DNA of 64,000 nt, taken from positions 558,001 through 622,000 of the forward strand of contig NZ_FO704551.1 in assembly GCF_000968175.1 (NCBI RefSeq), in the 5' to 3' direction. Within the stretch, counting starts at the first letter, position 1; each line of letters opens with the position of its first letter. A model generated the notes under the pieces. It was given only the letters and a program-made list of their open reading frames with translations, was not told where the DNA came from and made no database searches. The stretch comes from Xenorhabdus poinarii G6 (GTDB lineage Bacteria > Pseudomonadota > Gammaproteobacteria > Enterobacterales > Enterobacteriaceae). The position numbers and the translations under genes were made by a program. Shown piece after piece: positions 1 to 7,991 of the stretch.

Positions 1-60
1 CATGCTTGGCGCTTCTTTGCTTAGAGAAACGTTTCCACCTTTAGAAAGAGATACACCCAT
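1..60 (-). CDS. terD: TerD, tellurium/stress resistance protein (N-terminal fragment)
   Basis: Only the first 20 codons lie in the window; the gene runs off the left edge. The peptide begins MGVSLSKGGNVSLSK, which is the characteristic opening of TerD-family proteins, whose TerD domain binds calcium and is thought to act at the membrane in a stress complex with TerC. The ATG is the complement of 58-60. It follows terC on the same strand after about 55 bp, the usual terZABCD order. Only the start can be judged here, so integrity of the gene is unknown. Confidence 0.85.
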   Translation of the reverse strand, partial: MGVSLSKGGNVSLSKEAPSM

Positions 61-114
61 TATGATTTCCTCATTTATTACATTTATTAATTGAATTGGC
101 TTTTACTTACTGAT

Positions 115-1143
115 TTAGTTTGTATTTTGTTTTTGAGGGAACAGCAGGCTGGCAATAATGCCGGCTGCCAGCACCCCAATGACCACAAACAGGCTTGTTG
201 TCGCCGTAATCGAATAACCGTGGTGGAAGATGTGCTCTGAAGCGTTCAGACCCAGTTTAATGGCGATAAAGAACAGTAAAACGATCACGGCTTTTTCCAG
301 ATGCACCAGATACTTCTTCAATGCTTCCAGCACGAAATAGAGTGTACGCAGACCCAAGATAGCAAACATCATGGCGCTGTACACAATGAGAGGTTCTCGA
401 CTGACCGCAATAACCGCAGGAACAGAGTCAAAGGCAAACATCACATCAGACAGTTCAACCACGGCCAGACACAGCATCAATGGGGTGGCATAAAGCGCGA
501 CTTTACCCGCCCGGCTCACTTTTATATCGGCATTTTCTGGCTTAGCTAATGCGGCATCCACCTCCTTTTGCTTTAACACAAAAGCATGGCCTTGCAGTTT
601 CGGCCAGATTGGGAAGAAGCGCTTAACCAGACGATAGGCCAGGTGTTGTGAATAGTCTTCGATTGCGTCGTCGTCATCACCGCTTTTCAACATCATGACC
701 GCTGTCCAGCCAACAATCACGGCAAATACAATTTCAACCCACGGCCCAAGTGTCAGCAGGCTGGTTCCGATGGCGACGAAAATCCCACGGAACACGATAG
801 CACCGATAATCCCCCAATACAGAACCCGGTGACGGTAGCGATCAGGGATCGCAAACCAAGAGAAAATCGCCATGATGACAAACAGATTATCAACAGAAAG
901 CACTTTTTCCAGTGCGTAGCCTGTGACAAACAGACTCGCGGTTTCCGCACCATGATGAATATACAGAAAGCCCGCGAAAACAAAGGCAATGGCGACCCAG
1001 AAAACAGACCAAAGGGCGGCGCTACGCAGTGAAATCGGCTTATGATGACGATGCATAAAGAGGTCGATAGAGAGCGCACCAACCGACAGAATAATGAATA
1101 CAGCAACGGTTTCCATCGGAAAACCAAAGTGCGTGGATACCAT
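115..1143 (-). CDS. terC: TerC, integral membrane protein of the Ter stress complex
   Basis: A 342-residue polytopic membrane protein, close to the 346 residues usual for TerC. It opens MVSTHFGFPMETVAV and has about eight hydrophobic segments. Conserved acidic residues lie inside membrane segments: the stretch EKVLSVDN at about residues 79-86 and ELSDVMFAFDS at about 230-240. These paired acidic motifs are typical of TerC and are thought to bind or move metal ions. A charged loop GDDDD sits near residue 155. TerC is considered the membrane anchor for TerB and TerD proteins. The gene lies 28 bp after terB in a leftward operon. Confidence 0.96.
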   Translation of the reverse strand: MVSTHFGFPMETVAVFIILSVGALSIDLFMHRHHKPISLRSAALWSVFWVAIAFVFAGFLYIHHGAETASLFVTGYALEKVLSVDNLFVIMAIFSWFAIPDRYRHRVLYWGIIGAIVFRGIFVAIGTSLLTLGPWVEIVFAVIVGWTAVMMLKSGDDDDAIEDYSQHLAYRLVKRFFPIWPKLQGHAFVLKQKEVDAALAKPENADIKVSRAGKVALYATPLMLCLAVVELSDVMFAFDSVPAVIAVSREPLIVYSAMMFAILGLRTLYFVLEALKKYLVHLEKAVIVLLFFIAIKLGLNASEHIFHHGYSITATTSLFVVIGVLAAGIIASLLFPQKQNTN

Positions 1144-1171
1144 GAAGTAAGCCTCTTAAAGTTATCTGCGA

Positions 1172-1627
1172 TTACAGTGCGAAATCAGCCGGTGTAAAGC
1201 CAAGGGCTAAACAAATTTCCCGCATGGCATTTTTTTCGTTGTCATCAAAGTCATCATCACTTTTGGCGACGGCGATCCCGACACGTAAAGCCAGTTGAGC
1301 CGCTTCCGGCTGCGGTTTCAGTGCCATGATGAATTTCATGGCTTCACCTTTGCCAATGTCCGCATCAAATTCATAGCTGCTGACCAGTTTGTTAAAGAAT
1401 TCGATAATTTCAGTTGTATCGAAGACTTTCAGTTCCGGTGAGTTTTTAATGAAGCCGATCATTTTCTGCTTTTCTTCTGAGCTGACCCCATCGCTCGCCA
1501 TAGCGACGTGTGCACAGACGGCGACAGTCCCTTCCATGAATTTTCTGTTTTTGAAGCGACCAACCTGATTGGTCAACTCTTCACGCCCGGCATTGAACGC
1601 CGATTTTATTTTGTTTAAAAAGGACAT
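1172..1627 (-). CDS. terB: TerB, tellurite resistance protein
   Basis: The start is taken at the ATG complementary to 1625-1627, giving 151 residues beginning MSFLNKIKSAFNAGREE, the normal TerB length. The open frame extends 29 codons further upstream, but that part has no family match. TerB is a small helical cytoplasmic protein. Two acidic stretches, around residues 43-53 (MASDGVSSEEK) and 124-135 (AKSDDDFDDNEK), fit the metal-binding helices described for the family. It sits between terA and terC and is presumed to associate with TerC at the inner membrane. Confidence 0.95.
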   Translation of the reverse strand: MSFLNKIKSAFNAGREELTNQVGRFKNRKFMEGTVAVCAHVAMASDGVSSEEKQKMIGFIKNSPELKVFDTTEIIEFFNKLVSSYEFDADIGKGEAMKFIMALKPQPEAAQLALRVGIAVAKSDDDFDDNEKNAMREICLALGFTPADFAL

Positions 1628-1670
1628 AAGATCTCCCGTTTGAGTAAGAACGTATTGCATAAAGTTGTGG

Positions 1671-2816
1671 TTATTTACGGCCAGATGTCCAGCTAAAGCC
1701 CCATCCAAACGCATTATCCATCTCTTTATGCCCGCTGAAGTATTGATTGATGCGTTCTACTTTGATGGCCCCGTTTTCGTTAACAAGACGGGCAATGGCA
1801 CACATATTCTGGTGGTTGTGGCCTTCCGTCAGGCGCGTTTCAATGGGCGGTTGATCAGGCACCGTGATCGTGACGACACCATCCGTTTTGTCCCAGCCAG
1901 GGACGCCTGCGTAGATAAAGGCGTAGATCAACACTTCATTGATGTTTTTCCATTCAAGACCATTGATATGCAGCCATTCGCCATCACTGACACTACCAGT
2001 ACGATCATCGCCTTGTAATTTGACATAGGGCGCATGGAGGTAATCGCCAAAGCGATTGCCTAAGGCTTGTACCACATCGCAATGTCTATTTTGTAGCCGG
2101 ACAAAAGCGCCGAGATCTAAATCGACGTTTTTATTTGAGCCAAAGAGACCTTGCAGTACGCCTTTTGCAGAGGACGTCTGATGCCAGTTCAAATTGATGC
2201 GGATTTCACCGTAGTTATCGCGTTTAGTCAGGCTAATAGCCGGTTTTTCTTTGGTCAGTGAAACTTTGCTTAAATTAATCGTCTTGGAGGGCGCAGGGAC
2301 AGGAGGCGGAGTCGGAGCATCATCAATGATGTCTACGCCAAAATGCTCTGCCAGTGGCTTGAGCCCGCCCTGAAAACCCTGAGCGATAAAGCGGAATTTC
2401 CACTCGCCATTGCGCCGATACAACTCACCGAGGATTAAAGCGGCTTCTGGACGTCCTTGTATTTCAACGACGCCCTGCAAAATCACGTTGCTGTTCAATT
2501 CAACCTGAATGGCCAGATTGCGCAGATGGGAGATGGTTTGGTTGTTGTCGCAGGTGGCGGTAAAGGCCACTTTTTGGACATCTTGATCCAAGGCAGGCAG
2601 GTTAACGCTGAATGCGGTATCGGTATTGCTTCCGGTCAGGCGAATGGTATTGTCGTTATTGACTGGCTGACCGTAGAATACCATGTCGGGATCGCCTTTA
2701 ACTTTGCCGTCGGTGTAGAGGCGAAAAGCGGAAACATCAACGGCAGAGCCAGACAGAACCCGCACGGTGAGTGTTTGATTTGAAACAGGGGCATTACCCC
2801 CTGGTGTCAATTTCAT
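1671..2816 (-). CDS. terA: TerA, tellurium resistance protein with tandem TerD-like domains
   Basis: A 381-residue protein, close to the roughly 385 residues usual for TerA. It has two TerD-like beta-sandwich regions (about residues 1-165 and 195-375) joined by a proline-rich linker (TPPPVPAPSK, about 168-177). The second half carries DLDLGAFVRL, the calcium-binding-type motif of this superfamily. The ATG overlaps the terZ stop by 4 bp (ATGA), so translation is probably coupled. Its function is within the Ter stress response; the exact biochemical role is not known. Confidence 0.95.
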   Translation of the reverse strand: MKLTPGGNAPVSNQTLTVRVLSGSAVDVSAFRLYTDGKVKGDPDMVFYGQPVNNDNTIRLTGSNTDTAFSVNLPALDQDVQKVAFTATCDNNQTISHLRNLAIQVELNSNVILQGVVEIQGRPEAALILGELYRRNGEWKFRFIAQGFQGGLKPLAEHFGVDIIDDAPTPPPVPAPSKTINLSKVSLTKEKPAISLTKRDNYGEIRINLNWHQTSSAKGVLQGLFGSNKNVDLDLGAFVRLQNRHCDVVQALGNRFGDYLHAPYVKLQGDDRTGSVSDGEWLHINGLEWKNINEVLIYAFIYAGVPGWDKTDGVVTITVPDQPPIETRLTEGHNHQNMCAIARLVNENGAIKVERINQYFSGHKEMDNAFGWGFSWTSGRK

Positions 2817-3406
2817 GCGCGTACCACCACGGTTTCAACGATCTGTGGATACATTGCGTCAATGGTGCGTTCAAGACAAGGAACGCCATGAGCCGTGAAA
2901 TCCCACTGACCCCCATTGCGGCGCAGGGAAGAGATAATAATGCCGGTGTGAGCGCCTTGTTCATTCAACTGATAGCGAGCCAGCTCTTTACCGTTTTGGT
3001 CGACAACGCGGCAAAAGGCATTTTCAACATCATTAAAGGTTTGACCGCGGAAGCTGTTCACCGTAAATGCAAGGTATTCGATATTGTCGGGCAGATGACG
3101 GAGATTGACGCGAATGATTTCATCATCGCCATCACCTTCGCCCGTCAGATTATCGCCAGTATGCTGGATAGCACCACATTTTGATTTGAGTTGGCCAAAC
3201 CAGACTGTATCAATGGCATTGCCGGATTGATCCAGCATGATGCAACTTGCATCCAGATCAATTTCATCACTGCCACCGCCGAATAACCCCGCCAGAAAGC
3301 CTTTCTTTTTAACCACTGGGTCCCATCCCAGGCCAAAATCCACGTTAGCCAGTGATGCACTCTGTTTGGCGAGTGAAACGGACTGATTTTTGTTTAACGA
3401 AACCAT
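2813..3406 (-). CDS. terZ: TerZ, TerD-family calcium-binding stress protein
   Basis: The first gene of the leftward ter operon. The ATG complementary to 3404-3406 gives 197 residues beginning MVSLNKNQSVSLAKQ and is preceded by an AGAGGTG Shine-Dalgarno sequence. The 15 extra codons open upstream have no family support. A single TerD domain contains EIDLDASCIMLD, the acidic calcium-binding segment, at about residues 48-59, and a second acidic segment GDGDDEIIRVNL near residue 95. Overlap with terA by 4 bp indicates one transcript. Three palindromes in the upstream region may control it. Confidence 0.95.
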   Translation of the reverse strand: MVSLNKNQSVSLAKQSASLANVDFGLGWDPVVKKKGFLAGLFGGGSDEIDLDASCIMLDQSGNAIDTVWFGQLKSKCGAIQHTGDNLTGEGDGDDEIIRVNLRHLPDNIEYLAFTVNSFRGQTFNDVENAFCRVVDQNGKELARYQLNEQGAHTGIIISSLRRNGGQWDFTAHGVPCLERTIDAMYPQIVETVVVRA

Positions 3407-3460
3407 TAATGACACCTCTATGCTGTTTGTCGGTGAATCACGCAATTTCACGTATTAAAA

Positions 3461-3508
3461 AATCATAATATGACAAATAGATCGCAGGAAGCTTGTCATA
3501 TTATGATT
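3461..3508. promoter_or_regulatory. Perfect 16-bp inverted repeat upstream of terZ (operator candidate)
   Basis: AATCATAATATGACAA at 3461-3476 is repeated as its exact reverse complement at 3493-3508 with a 16-bp spacer. Each arm contains the 11-bp palindrome TCATA-A-TATGA (3463-3473; 3497-3507), with centres 34 bp apart, about three helical turns. It lies 55-100 bp upstream of the terZ start between divergent operons. Regulation of terZABCDE by a DNA-binding protein (TerW) at a palindromic promoter element is known in E. coli plasmid and island loci. That this repeat is the equivalent site is inference; no terW gene is in the window. Confidence 0.6.
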
Positions 3509-3612
3509 CTCATAAACACGATATCTGGTTGTTAACTGTATGATAAAAAACAATCTGTCTTCGTTTTTTATGATTTCCTTTTCATGAAAAAAAGTCAAAC
3601 AAATTCTACACT

Positions 3613-3630
3613 AAAAAATCATAATATGAT
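3613..3630. promoter_or_regulatory. Third copy of the TCATAATATGA palindrome
   Basis: AAAAAATCATAATATGA at 3613-3629 is an exact 17-bp copy of 3457-3473. It again centres on the 11-bp palindrome TCATAATATGA, here about 235 bp upstream of the divergent phosphoribosyltransferase gene. Three identical palindromes in one divergent promoter region suggest a cooperative regulator serving both ter operons. Confidence 0.5.
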
Positions 3631-3780
3631 TGACTTATCTCTGTTAACACCTCTAGACTGTGGTTTGTTCCTCTCTAAATTAAGAGCAAATTCTGACAGT
3701 TACGGTATTAAATCTTTAACAGTTTAACGATTTGGCAGCCTGTCAATTCGTCTATTTAACGATGGTTTATCACGCAATGA

Positions 3781-3817
3781 CCGGTTTTGATTGATGAGAA
3801 AACCGGCACGGTTTTTA
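3781..3817 (+). terminator. Terminator/antiterminator-like hairpins in the leader of the Ter biosynthetic operon
   Basis: CCGGTTTT (3781-3788) can pair with AAAACCGG (3799-3806). The same AAAACCG (3799-3805) can instead pair with CGGTTTT (3809-3815) around a 3-nt loop, followed by T and AT, the shape of an intrinsic terminator. The two helices exclude each other. The element lies 47 bp upstream of the first gene on the same strand, where there is no upstream gene to terminate, so an attenuator is possible. Confidence 0.4.
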
Positions 3818-3863
3818 TCTATCATCCGAAATGCGCTGAAATTTTTTCTTAAAAGGCATCATC

Positions 3864-5048
3864 ATGACCGTGTTGAATGGCACCGATGTTTATGAAAAGC
3901 AACCCCATACAAAACAGGTTGATCAAAAACAGATTTATCAAAAAAAATTGAACAGTGGGACATTGACGGTAACCGCTTCCCGTGGCATTGCATCACTTGA
4001 AACATTGTTCGATATCGCTGAACGCCGTAATCCCAAAAGGGCATTTCTCTTTGTCAGTAAGGTGTTAGGACGACATATTCCGGTCAAGCCATCGGTCATG
4101 CGTTCAATTTATCGGCAATTGTCCGAGCAATTCCCGGCAAATCTCCCCGGTCCGGCGCTGTATATTGGCATGGCAGAAACGGCTGTCGGGCTTGCCGCAG
4201 GCGTATTTCAGGAAACAAAACATAAAGTAGAAGACGCCGTTTTTCTGACGTCGACCCGCCATCCCGTTGACGGCGATTTATTGTGTGAGTTTAAGGAAAA
4301 TCATAGCCATGCGACGGATCATCTGATTTATTGGCCGACAGCAAGTCGCTTGCGTCAAAATGTGACCCATGCCAGAACATTGGTGCTGATTGATGATGAA
4401 GCAACAACAGGTAATACGTTCCTGAATTTGCTGGAAGCGTTGCGTCACGCAGGGCTTAAACATATTGAGCGTATTGTCACGGTGACATTGACCGATTGGA
4501 GTGGGAAATCGATTGAGGCGCGCAGTCCTTTGCCGGTATCTGTCGTCTCTTTGGTTGAAGGAAACTGGCAATGGGATAGCGATATGTCAGCCCCGGTTCC
4601 AGAAATGCCACCAGTCAATGTGACCGCTCAGGGGAAAATCAATATTATCGGCCAACAGAACTGGGGGCGTTTGGGGTTGGAGGAAATCCAGTGTGATATT
4701 GGTGAAAAAATCACCGTAAAGGCCGGTGAAACCGTGTTGGTATTGGGTTCCAGCGAATTTGTCTGGCAACCGTTCCTGCTGGCTGAACGGCTTGAGCAGG
4801 AAGGCGCCTCGGTGGTGTTCGGCTCAACAACCCGTTCGCCTATTTCCTGCGGTCACGCGATTCAATCTGTCATGGCGTTTATTGATAATTATGGGCTTGG
4901 TATTCCGAATTTTCTTTATAACGTTGCTCACCAGCAATTTGACCGGATATTACTCTGTCTTGAAACGCCAAAAATCTCTGTTGATCCGGCGTTGATGGCG
5001 CAACTTTCTCAGGTTTCTCCGGTGATAGAGATCGTTGGATATGATTAA
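3864..5048 (+). CDS. Phosphoribosyltransferase with C-terminal TRSP domain (Ter biosynthetic operon)
   Basis: A 394-residue protein. The N-terminal half is a phosphoribosyltransferase domain of the PRTase_2 type: the PRPP-binding loop reads LVLIDDEATTGNTF at about residues 173-186. The C-terminal half carries the motif TTRSP, for which the TRSP domain is named, at about residues 321-325 (FGSTTRSPISCGHA). Such proteins sit beside ter genes in many bacteria and were predicted to help build a nucleoside-like metabolite. It is first in a tight rightward operon, and its stop overlaps the next ATG by 8 bp. The ATG follows AAAAGG. The substrate is not known. Confidence 0.85.
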   Translation: MTVLNGTDVYEKQPHTKQVDQKQIYQKKLNSGTLTVTASRGIASLETLFDIAERRNPKRAFLFVSKVLGRHIPVKPSVMRSIYRQLSEQFPANLPGPALYIGMAETAVGLAAGVFQETKHKVEDAVFLTSTRHPVDGDLLCEFKENHSHATDHLIYWPTASRLRQNVTHARTLVLIDDEATTGNTFLNLLEALRHAGLKHIERIVTVTLTDWSGKSIEARSPLPVSVVSLVEGNWQWDSDMSAPVPEMPPVNVTAQGKINIIGQQNWGRLGLEEIQCDIGEKITVKAGETVLVLGSSEFVWQPFLLAERLEQEGASVVFGSTTRSPISCGHAIQSVMAFIDNYGLGIPNFLYNVAHQQFDRILLCLETPKISVDPALMAQLSQVSPVIEIVGYD

Positions 5049-5826
5049 GCCCGTATTTTTGACTGATCTTGATGACACACTATTTCAATCTCGCCGTAAG
5101 CTGCAAGAAATATCGGATATATCAACGTTGCGGGTCGGGGCATCGGATCGACAATGTGCTCCCCACAGTTATATGACCGGAGAACAGGCTATGTTCGTTG
5201 ATTGGCTGCTGGCTTACGCGGAGGTGATCCCGGTTACCGCCAGAACGACAGAACAGCTCAGTCGCGTACATGTTCCGTTCAGTTCTTGGCGCATTCTTTC
5301 GCATGGTGCGGTGCTCCTTACGCCAGATGGTTCTGTTGATGAACCCTGGCAATTACACATGCTATCGGCATTGGCGCCATATCGGGATAAATTGGACGAA
5401 TTAGCGCGTCTGAGCCAGCGTTTGGTTGCCACTTATGGTCTGGATGCCTGGGCACGTATTGATTGCGAGTATGGTGATCAGCCGGTTTTTCTGATCATTA
5501 AGCACCGTCATCACCATAAACTGAACGAACTTAATCTGCTGGCTGAAGCTTTAGCGCAAGAAAGTCATTTTCATCAACACTTCTATTTCCATCAAAATAA
5601 TAACAATCTTACTGTGTTACCAAAGTGCGTTGACAAGGGGTTGGCCACTCAGCATCTTTTGCAAAAATTGCGTGCCGAGCGAGGCGTGTTCCCGGTTATT
5701 GGTCTGGGGGATAGCCTGAGCGATCACCGCTTTATGCAATTTTGCGATTGGTTCGGTATGCCTCAGCAAAGCCAGTTTGCGGACACATTAATGACTGCGT
5801 TATTCGGAGCTGTAAATCATGACTAG
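5041..5826 (+). CDS. HAD-superfamily hydrolase (Ter biosynthetic operon)
   Basis: The protein begins MIKPVFLTDLDDTLFQ from the ATG at 5041, giving 261 residues; a TTG two codons earlier (5035) is also in frame. DLDDT near the N-terminus is HAD motif I with the nucleophilic aspartate, and GLGDSLSDHRF near residue 221 is motif IV. The cap and acceptor residues are unassigned. It overlaps the phosphoribosyltransferase stop and the next gene's start, each by 8 bp, so the three are translationally coupled. It is probably a phosphatase acting on a phosphorylated intermediate of the predicted Ter metabolite; this is inferred from context. Confidence 0.85.
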   Translation: MIKPVFLTDLDDTLFQSRRKLQEISDISTLRVGASDRQCAPHSYMTGEQAMFVDWLLAYAEVIPVTARTTEQLSRVHVPFSSWRILSHGAVLLTPDGSVDEPWQLHMLSALAPYRDKLDELARLSQRLVATYGLDAWARIDCEYGDQPVFLIIKHRHHHKLNELNLLAEALAQESHFHQHFYFHQNNNNLTVLPKCVDKGLATQHLLQKLRAERGVFPVIGLGDSLSDHRFMQFCDWFGMPQQSQFADTLMTALFGAVNHD

Positions 5827-6958
5827 CTTTCCCACTTTTTCAGGGAGTTATGCTGCTGACGATGTGCAATTTCTGCTAAAACCGATTCAGATTGAGATGA
5901 CGCCGGTTGACGTTAAGGAACAGTTAATCCAGTCGGGTACTCGTCATTATTCAGAGATGTTAAGTCAGGAACCTGAGCCGACACGTTATCACCTTGAACT
6001 GTTTGATCAGGCGCTTGAACAAGGCGCCGCCCGGTTGGCGAAGGAAGTGGTGATGCTCGCTAAAGCGCTGATATCCCGCTTTGGAGAGACACCGATTGTC
6101 TTAGTCAGTTTGGTCAGAGCGGGGGTGCCGTTGGGCGTTATGCTGCATCAAACGCTCAGAAAAATGGGTCGTCGTTCTTATCATTATGGCATTAGCATTA
6201 TTCGTGATCGGGGCATCGATAATACCGCGTTGTCGTATATCGAACAGAAGCATGGCACGGATGGCATGGTGTTTGTCGATGGTTGGACGGGTAAAGGTGC
6301 AATTAGCGAAGAGCTGTCGCGATCATTGGCGGGAAGAGCTGGTTATGCGGGGCTTCCGCGTCTGGTGGTATTGGCTGATCCTTGTGGCTGTGCCTGGCTG
6401 GCTGCCAGTGATGATGATTGGTTGATCCCTTTTGGCATTATGGGCGCACCGGTATCGGGATTAATATCACGTTCGATCTGGCAGGAGGCAAGTTTGCACG
6501 GTTGTGTGCAATGTGACCATCTGAGCAAATTTGAATGCAGCCGTTTATTGGTGGATACGGTTGCTGCTTATCGTGATCGTTTGGCGTTGGCAGCGATACC
6601 TGAAGCGGCCTGGGTACCGCAGGCAAAAACACGGTTACCGCAATCCTGTTCAACGCAATCATCTTCAAAACAATCATTTTCAAAACAATCATCTTTACAA
6701 CAACTTAGTAAAAAGGTGATTGGTGATCTCGCGGAAAAATACCAGATTGACAATATTAATCGTATTAAACCCGGCATTGCAGAGGCAACCCGGGCAATAT
6801 TACGACGTGTGCCAGAACATGTGCTCGTGCGTTCCGAAGAGGATCCTGATGTCGCTTTACTGGTGCATCTGGCGCGCCAAAAAAGGGTTGTGATCACGGA
6901 AGTGGGTGCTCTAATCGGTCAATACCGCGCTGTCACTATCATCAAAAGGGTACTCTGA
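5819..6958 (+). CDS. StiP-family / PRTase_1 phosphoribosyltransferase-like protein (Ter operon)
   Basis: A 379-residue protein of the family annotated variously as 'cysteine protease StiP' or PRTase_1. The segment GMVFVDGWTGKGAISEEL near residue 145 resembles a PRPP-binding loop, and LVSLVRAGVPLG near residue 100 resembles the PRTase entry motif. Cysteines cluster in DPCGCAW (about 187-193) and HGCVQCDHLSKFEC (about 227-240), possibly a metal site. A Gln/Ser/Lys-rich linker with short tandem repeats lies at about residues 276-300. It overlaps the HAD gene by 8 bp and the next gene by 1 bp. A protease role is not supported by anything visible. Confidence 0.8.
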   Translation: MTSFPTFSGSYAADDVQFLLKPIQIEMTPVDVKEQLIQSGTRHYSEMLSQEPEPTRYHLELFDQALEQGAARLAKEVVMLAKALISRFGETPIVLVSLVRAGVPLGVMLHQTLRKMGRRSYHYGISIIRDRGIDNTALSYIEQKHGTDGMVFVDGWTGKGAISEELSRSLAGRAGYAGLPRLVVLADPCGCAWLAASDDDWLIPFGIMGAPVSGLISRSIWQEASLHGCVQCDHLSKFECSRLLVDTVAAYRDRLALAAIPEAAWVPQAKTRLPQSCSTQSSSKQSFSKQSSLQQLSKKVIGDLAEKYQIDNINRIKPGIAEATRAILRRVPEHVLVRSEEDPDVALLVHLARQKRVVITEVGALIGQYRAVTIIKRVL

Positions 6959-7881
6959 TGAAACCGACCCCTTCGCCATATCAATTGGGTGCAACTCTGT
7001 ATATCCCCGCGACTCGCCAAAATATTGCAGAAATCCTGTTGCAGAATAAGATCCCTGATCTGCGTTCGCTGGTGATTTGCCTGGAAGATGCGGTCAGTGA
7101 GCAGGAAATTCCTGCTGCGATCGAAAACCTCAGAGAGCTGATGCACACATTGGCAGACGCTGATCGTTTTTCTTCTGATACTGACCCGCATCGCCCCCTG
7201 ATTTTTATTCGCCCGCGTAATGAAAGCATGGCGAAATATCTGGTTGCTAACGTTAATCTGAGCGCCATTGATGGCATGGTGTTACCTAAATTCACCTATG
7301 CCTCATTAGCTGATTGGTGGGCGATTATTCGTTCAACGCATCTGTGTATTATGCCAACACTGGAAAGTACCGAGGTGTTTGATGTGCAGAAAATGAATCA
7401 GCTTGCTGACGAGCTAAAATCACATCCCTGTAAGGATCGCATTATTGTCTTGCGTATTGGCGGTAATGATTTGATGAATGCCATGTCTTTGCGGCGTTCC
7501 CGATACTTCACACTTTATGATGGGCCGATGGGGTATGTGATTAAAATGCTGGTGGCCGTTTTTGTTGCGCGGGGGTTTGCCCTGACCGCGCCCGTTTGTG
7601 AGCATATTGATGATTTAAAATTGCTTGAGAAAGAGCTGGAGTTAGATATTGCCCACGGTCTGGTGGGTAAAACCGCCATCCATCCAGGTCAGATCCCATG
7701 TATCCAACGAGCGCTGATGGTCAGTGCCCAAGATCACGCCGAAGCATTGAATGTTCTCCAGGCCAGTAAGGCGGTTTTCAAATCACAGGGTATGATGTGT
7801 GAACCCGCGACCCACCAACGTTGGGCGAGGAGTATTCTTGAGCGGGCTGCGCATTATGGCATCGAAACGGGAGCCGCTTAG
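6958..7881 (+). CDS. HpcH/HpaI-CitE-like C-C bond lyase (Ter operon)
   Basis: A 307-residue TIM-barrel lyase of the citrate-lyase-beta/HpcH class found in Ter clusters. The N-terminal LYIPATRQN is followed by VICLEDAVSEQEI (about 38-50), where the acidic pair would bind the divalent metal. FIRPRNESMA (about 82-91) gives a conserved arginine. GMVLPKF and HPGQIP (about 241-246) complete the typical barrel motifs. It is last in the four-gene operon, starting at the TGATG junction with the previous stop. The substrate is unknown; CitE-like enzymes act on acyl-CoA or small keto acids. Confidence 0.85.
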   Translation: MKPTPSPYQLGATLYIPATRQNIAEILLQNKIPDLRSLVICLEDAVSEQEIPAAIENLRELMHTLADADRFSSDTDPHRPLIFIRPRNESMAKYLVANVNLSAIDGMVLPKFTYASLADWWAIIRSTHLCIMPTLESTEVFDVQKMNQLADELKSHPCKDRIIVLRIGGNDLMNAMSLRRSRYFTLYDGPMGYVIKMLVAVFVARGFALTAPVCEHIDDLKLLEKELELDIAHGLVGKTAIHPGQIPCIQRALMVSAQDHAEALNVLQASKAVFKSQGMMCEPATHQRWARSILERAAHYGIETGAA

Positions 7882-7927
7882 GAGCCGGAGAACCGGCGAG
7901 AAACAACGCTAAGTTCACCATGACGCT

Positions 7928-7967
7928 CCCCTGATGCCAGCTGATGGATGTTCACTGGCAGCAGGGG
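7928..7967. terminator. Hairpin between convergent Ter operon and yqhA
   Basis: CCCCTGATGCCAG (7928-7940) pairs with CTGGCAGCAGGGG (7955-7967), 12 of 13 positions matching, with a 14-nt loop. There is no clean T-run on either side, but it lies between two convergent genes and is the only strong stem there. Confidence 0.5.
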
Positions 7968-7991
7968 ATGAGTGTAGATTTGATTGTTCAC

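Noticed and set aside
753..1127. 124-codon leftward frame overlapping terC
   Set aside because: It is the other frame of terC on the same strand; terC has full family similarity and the shadow has none.
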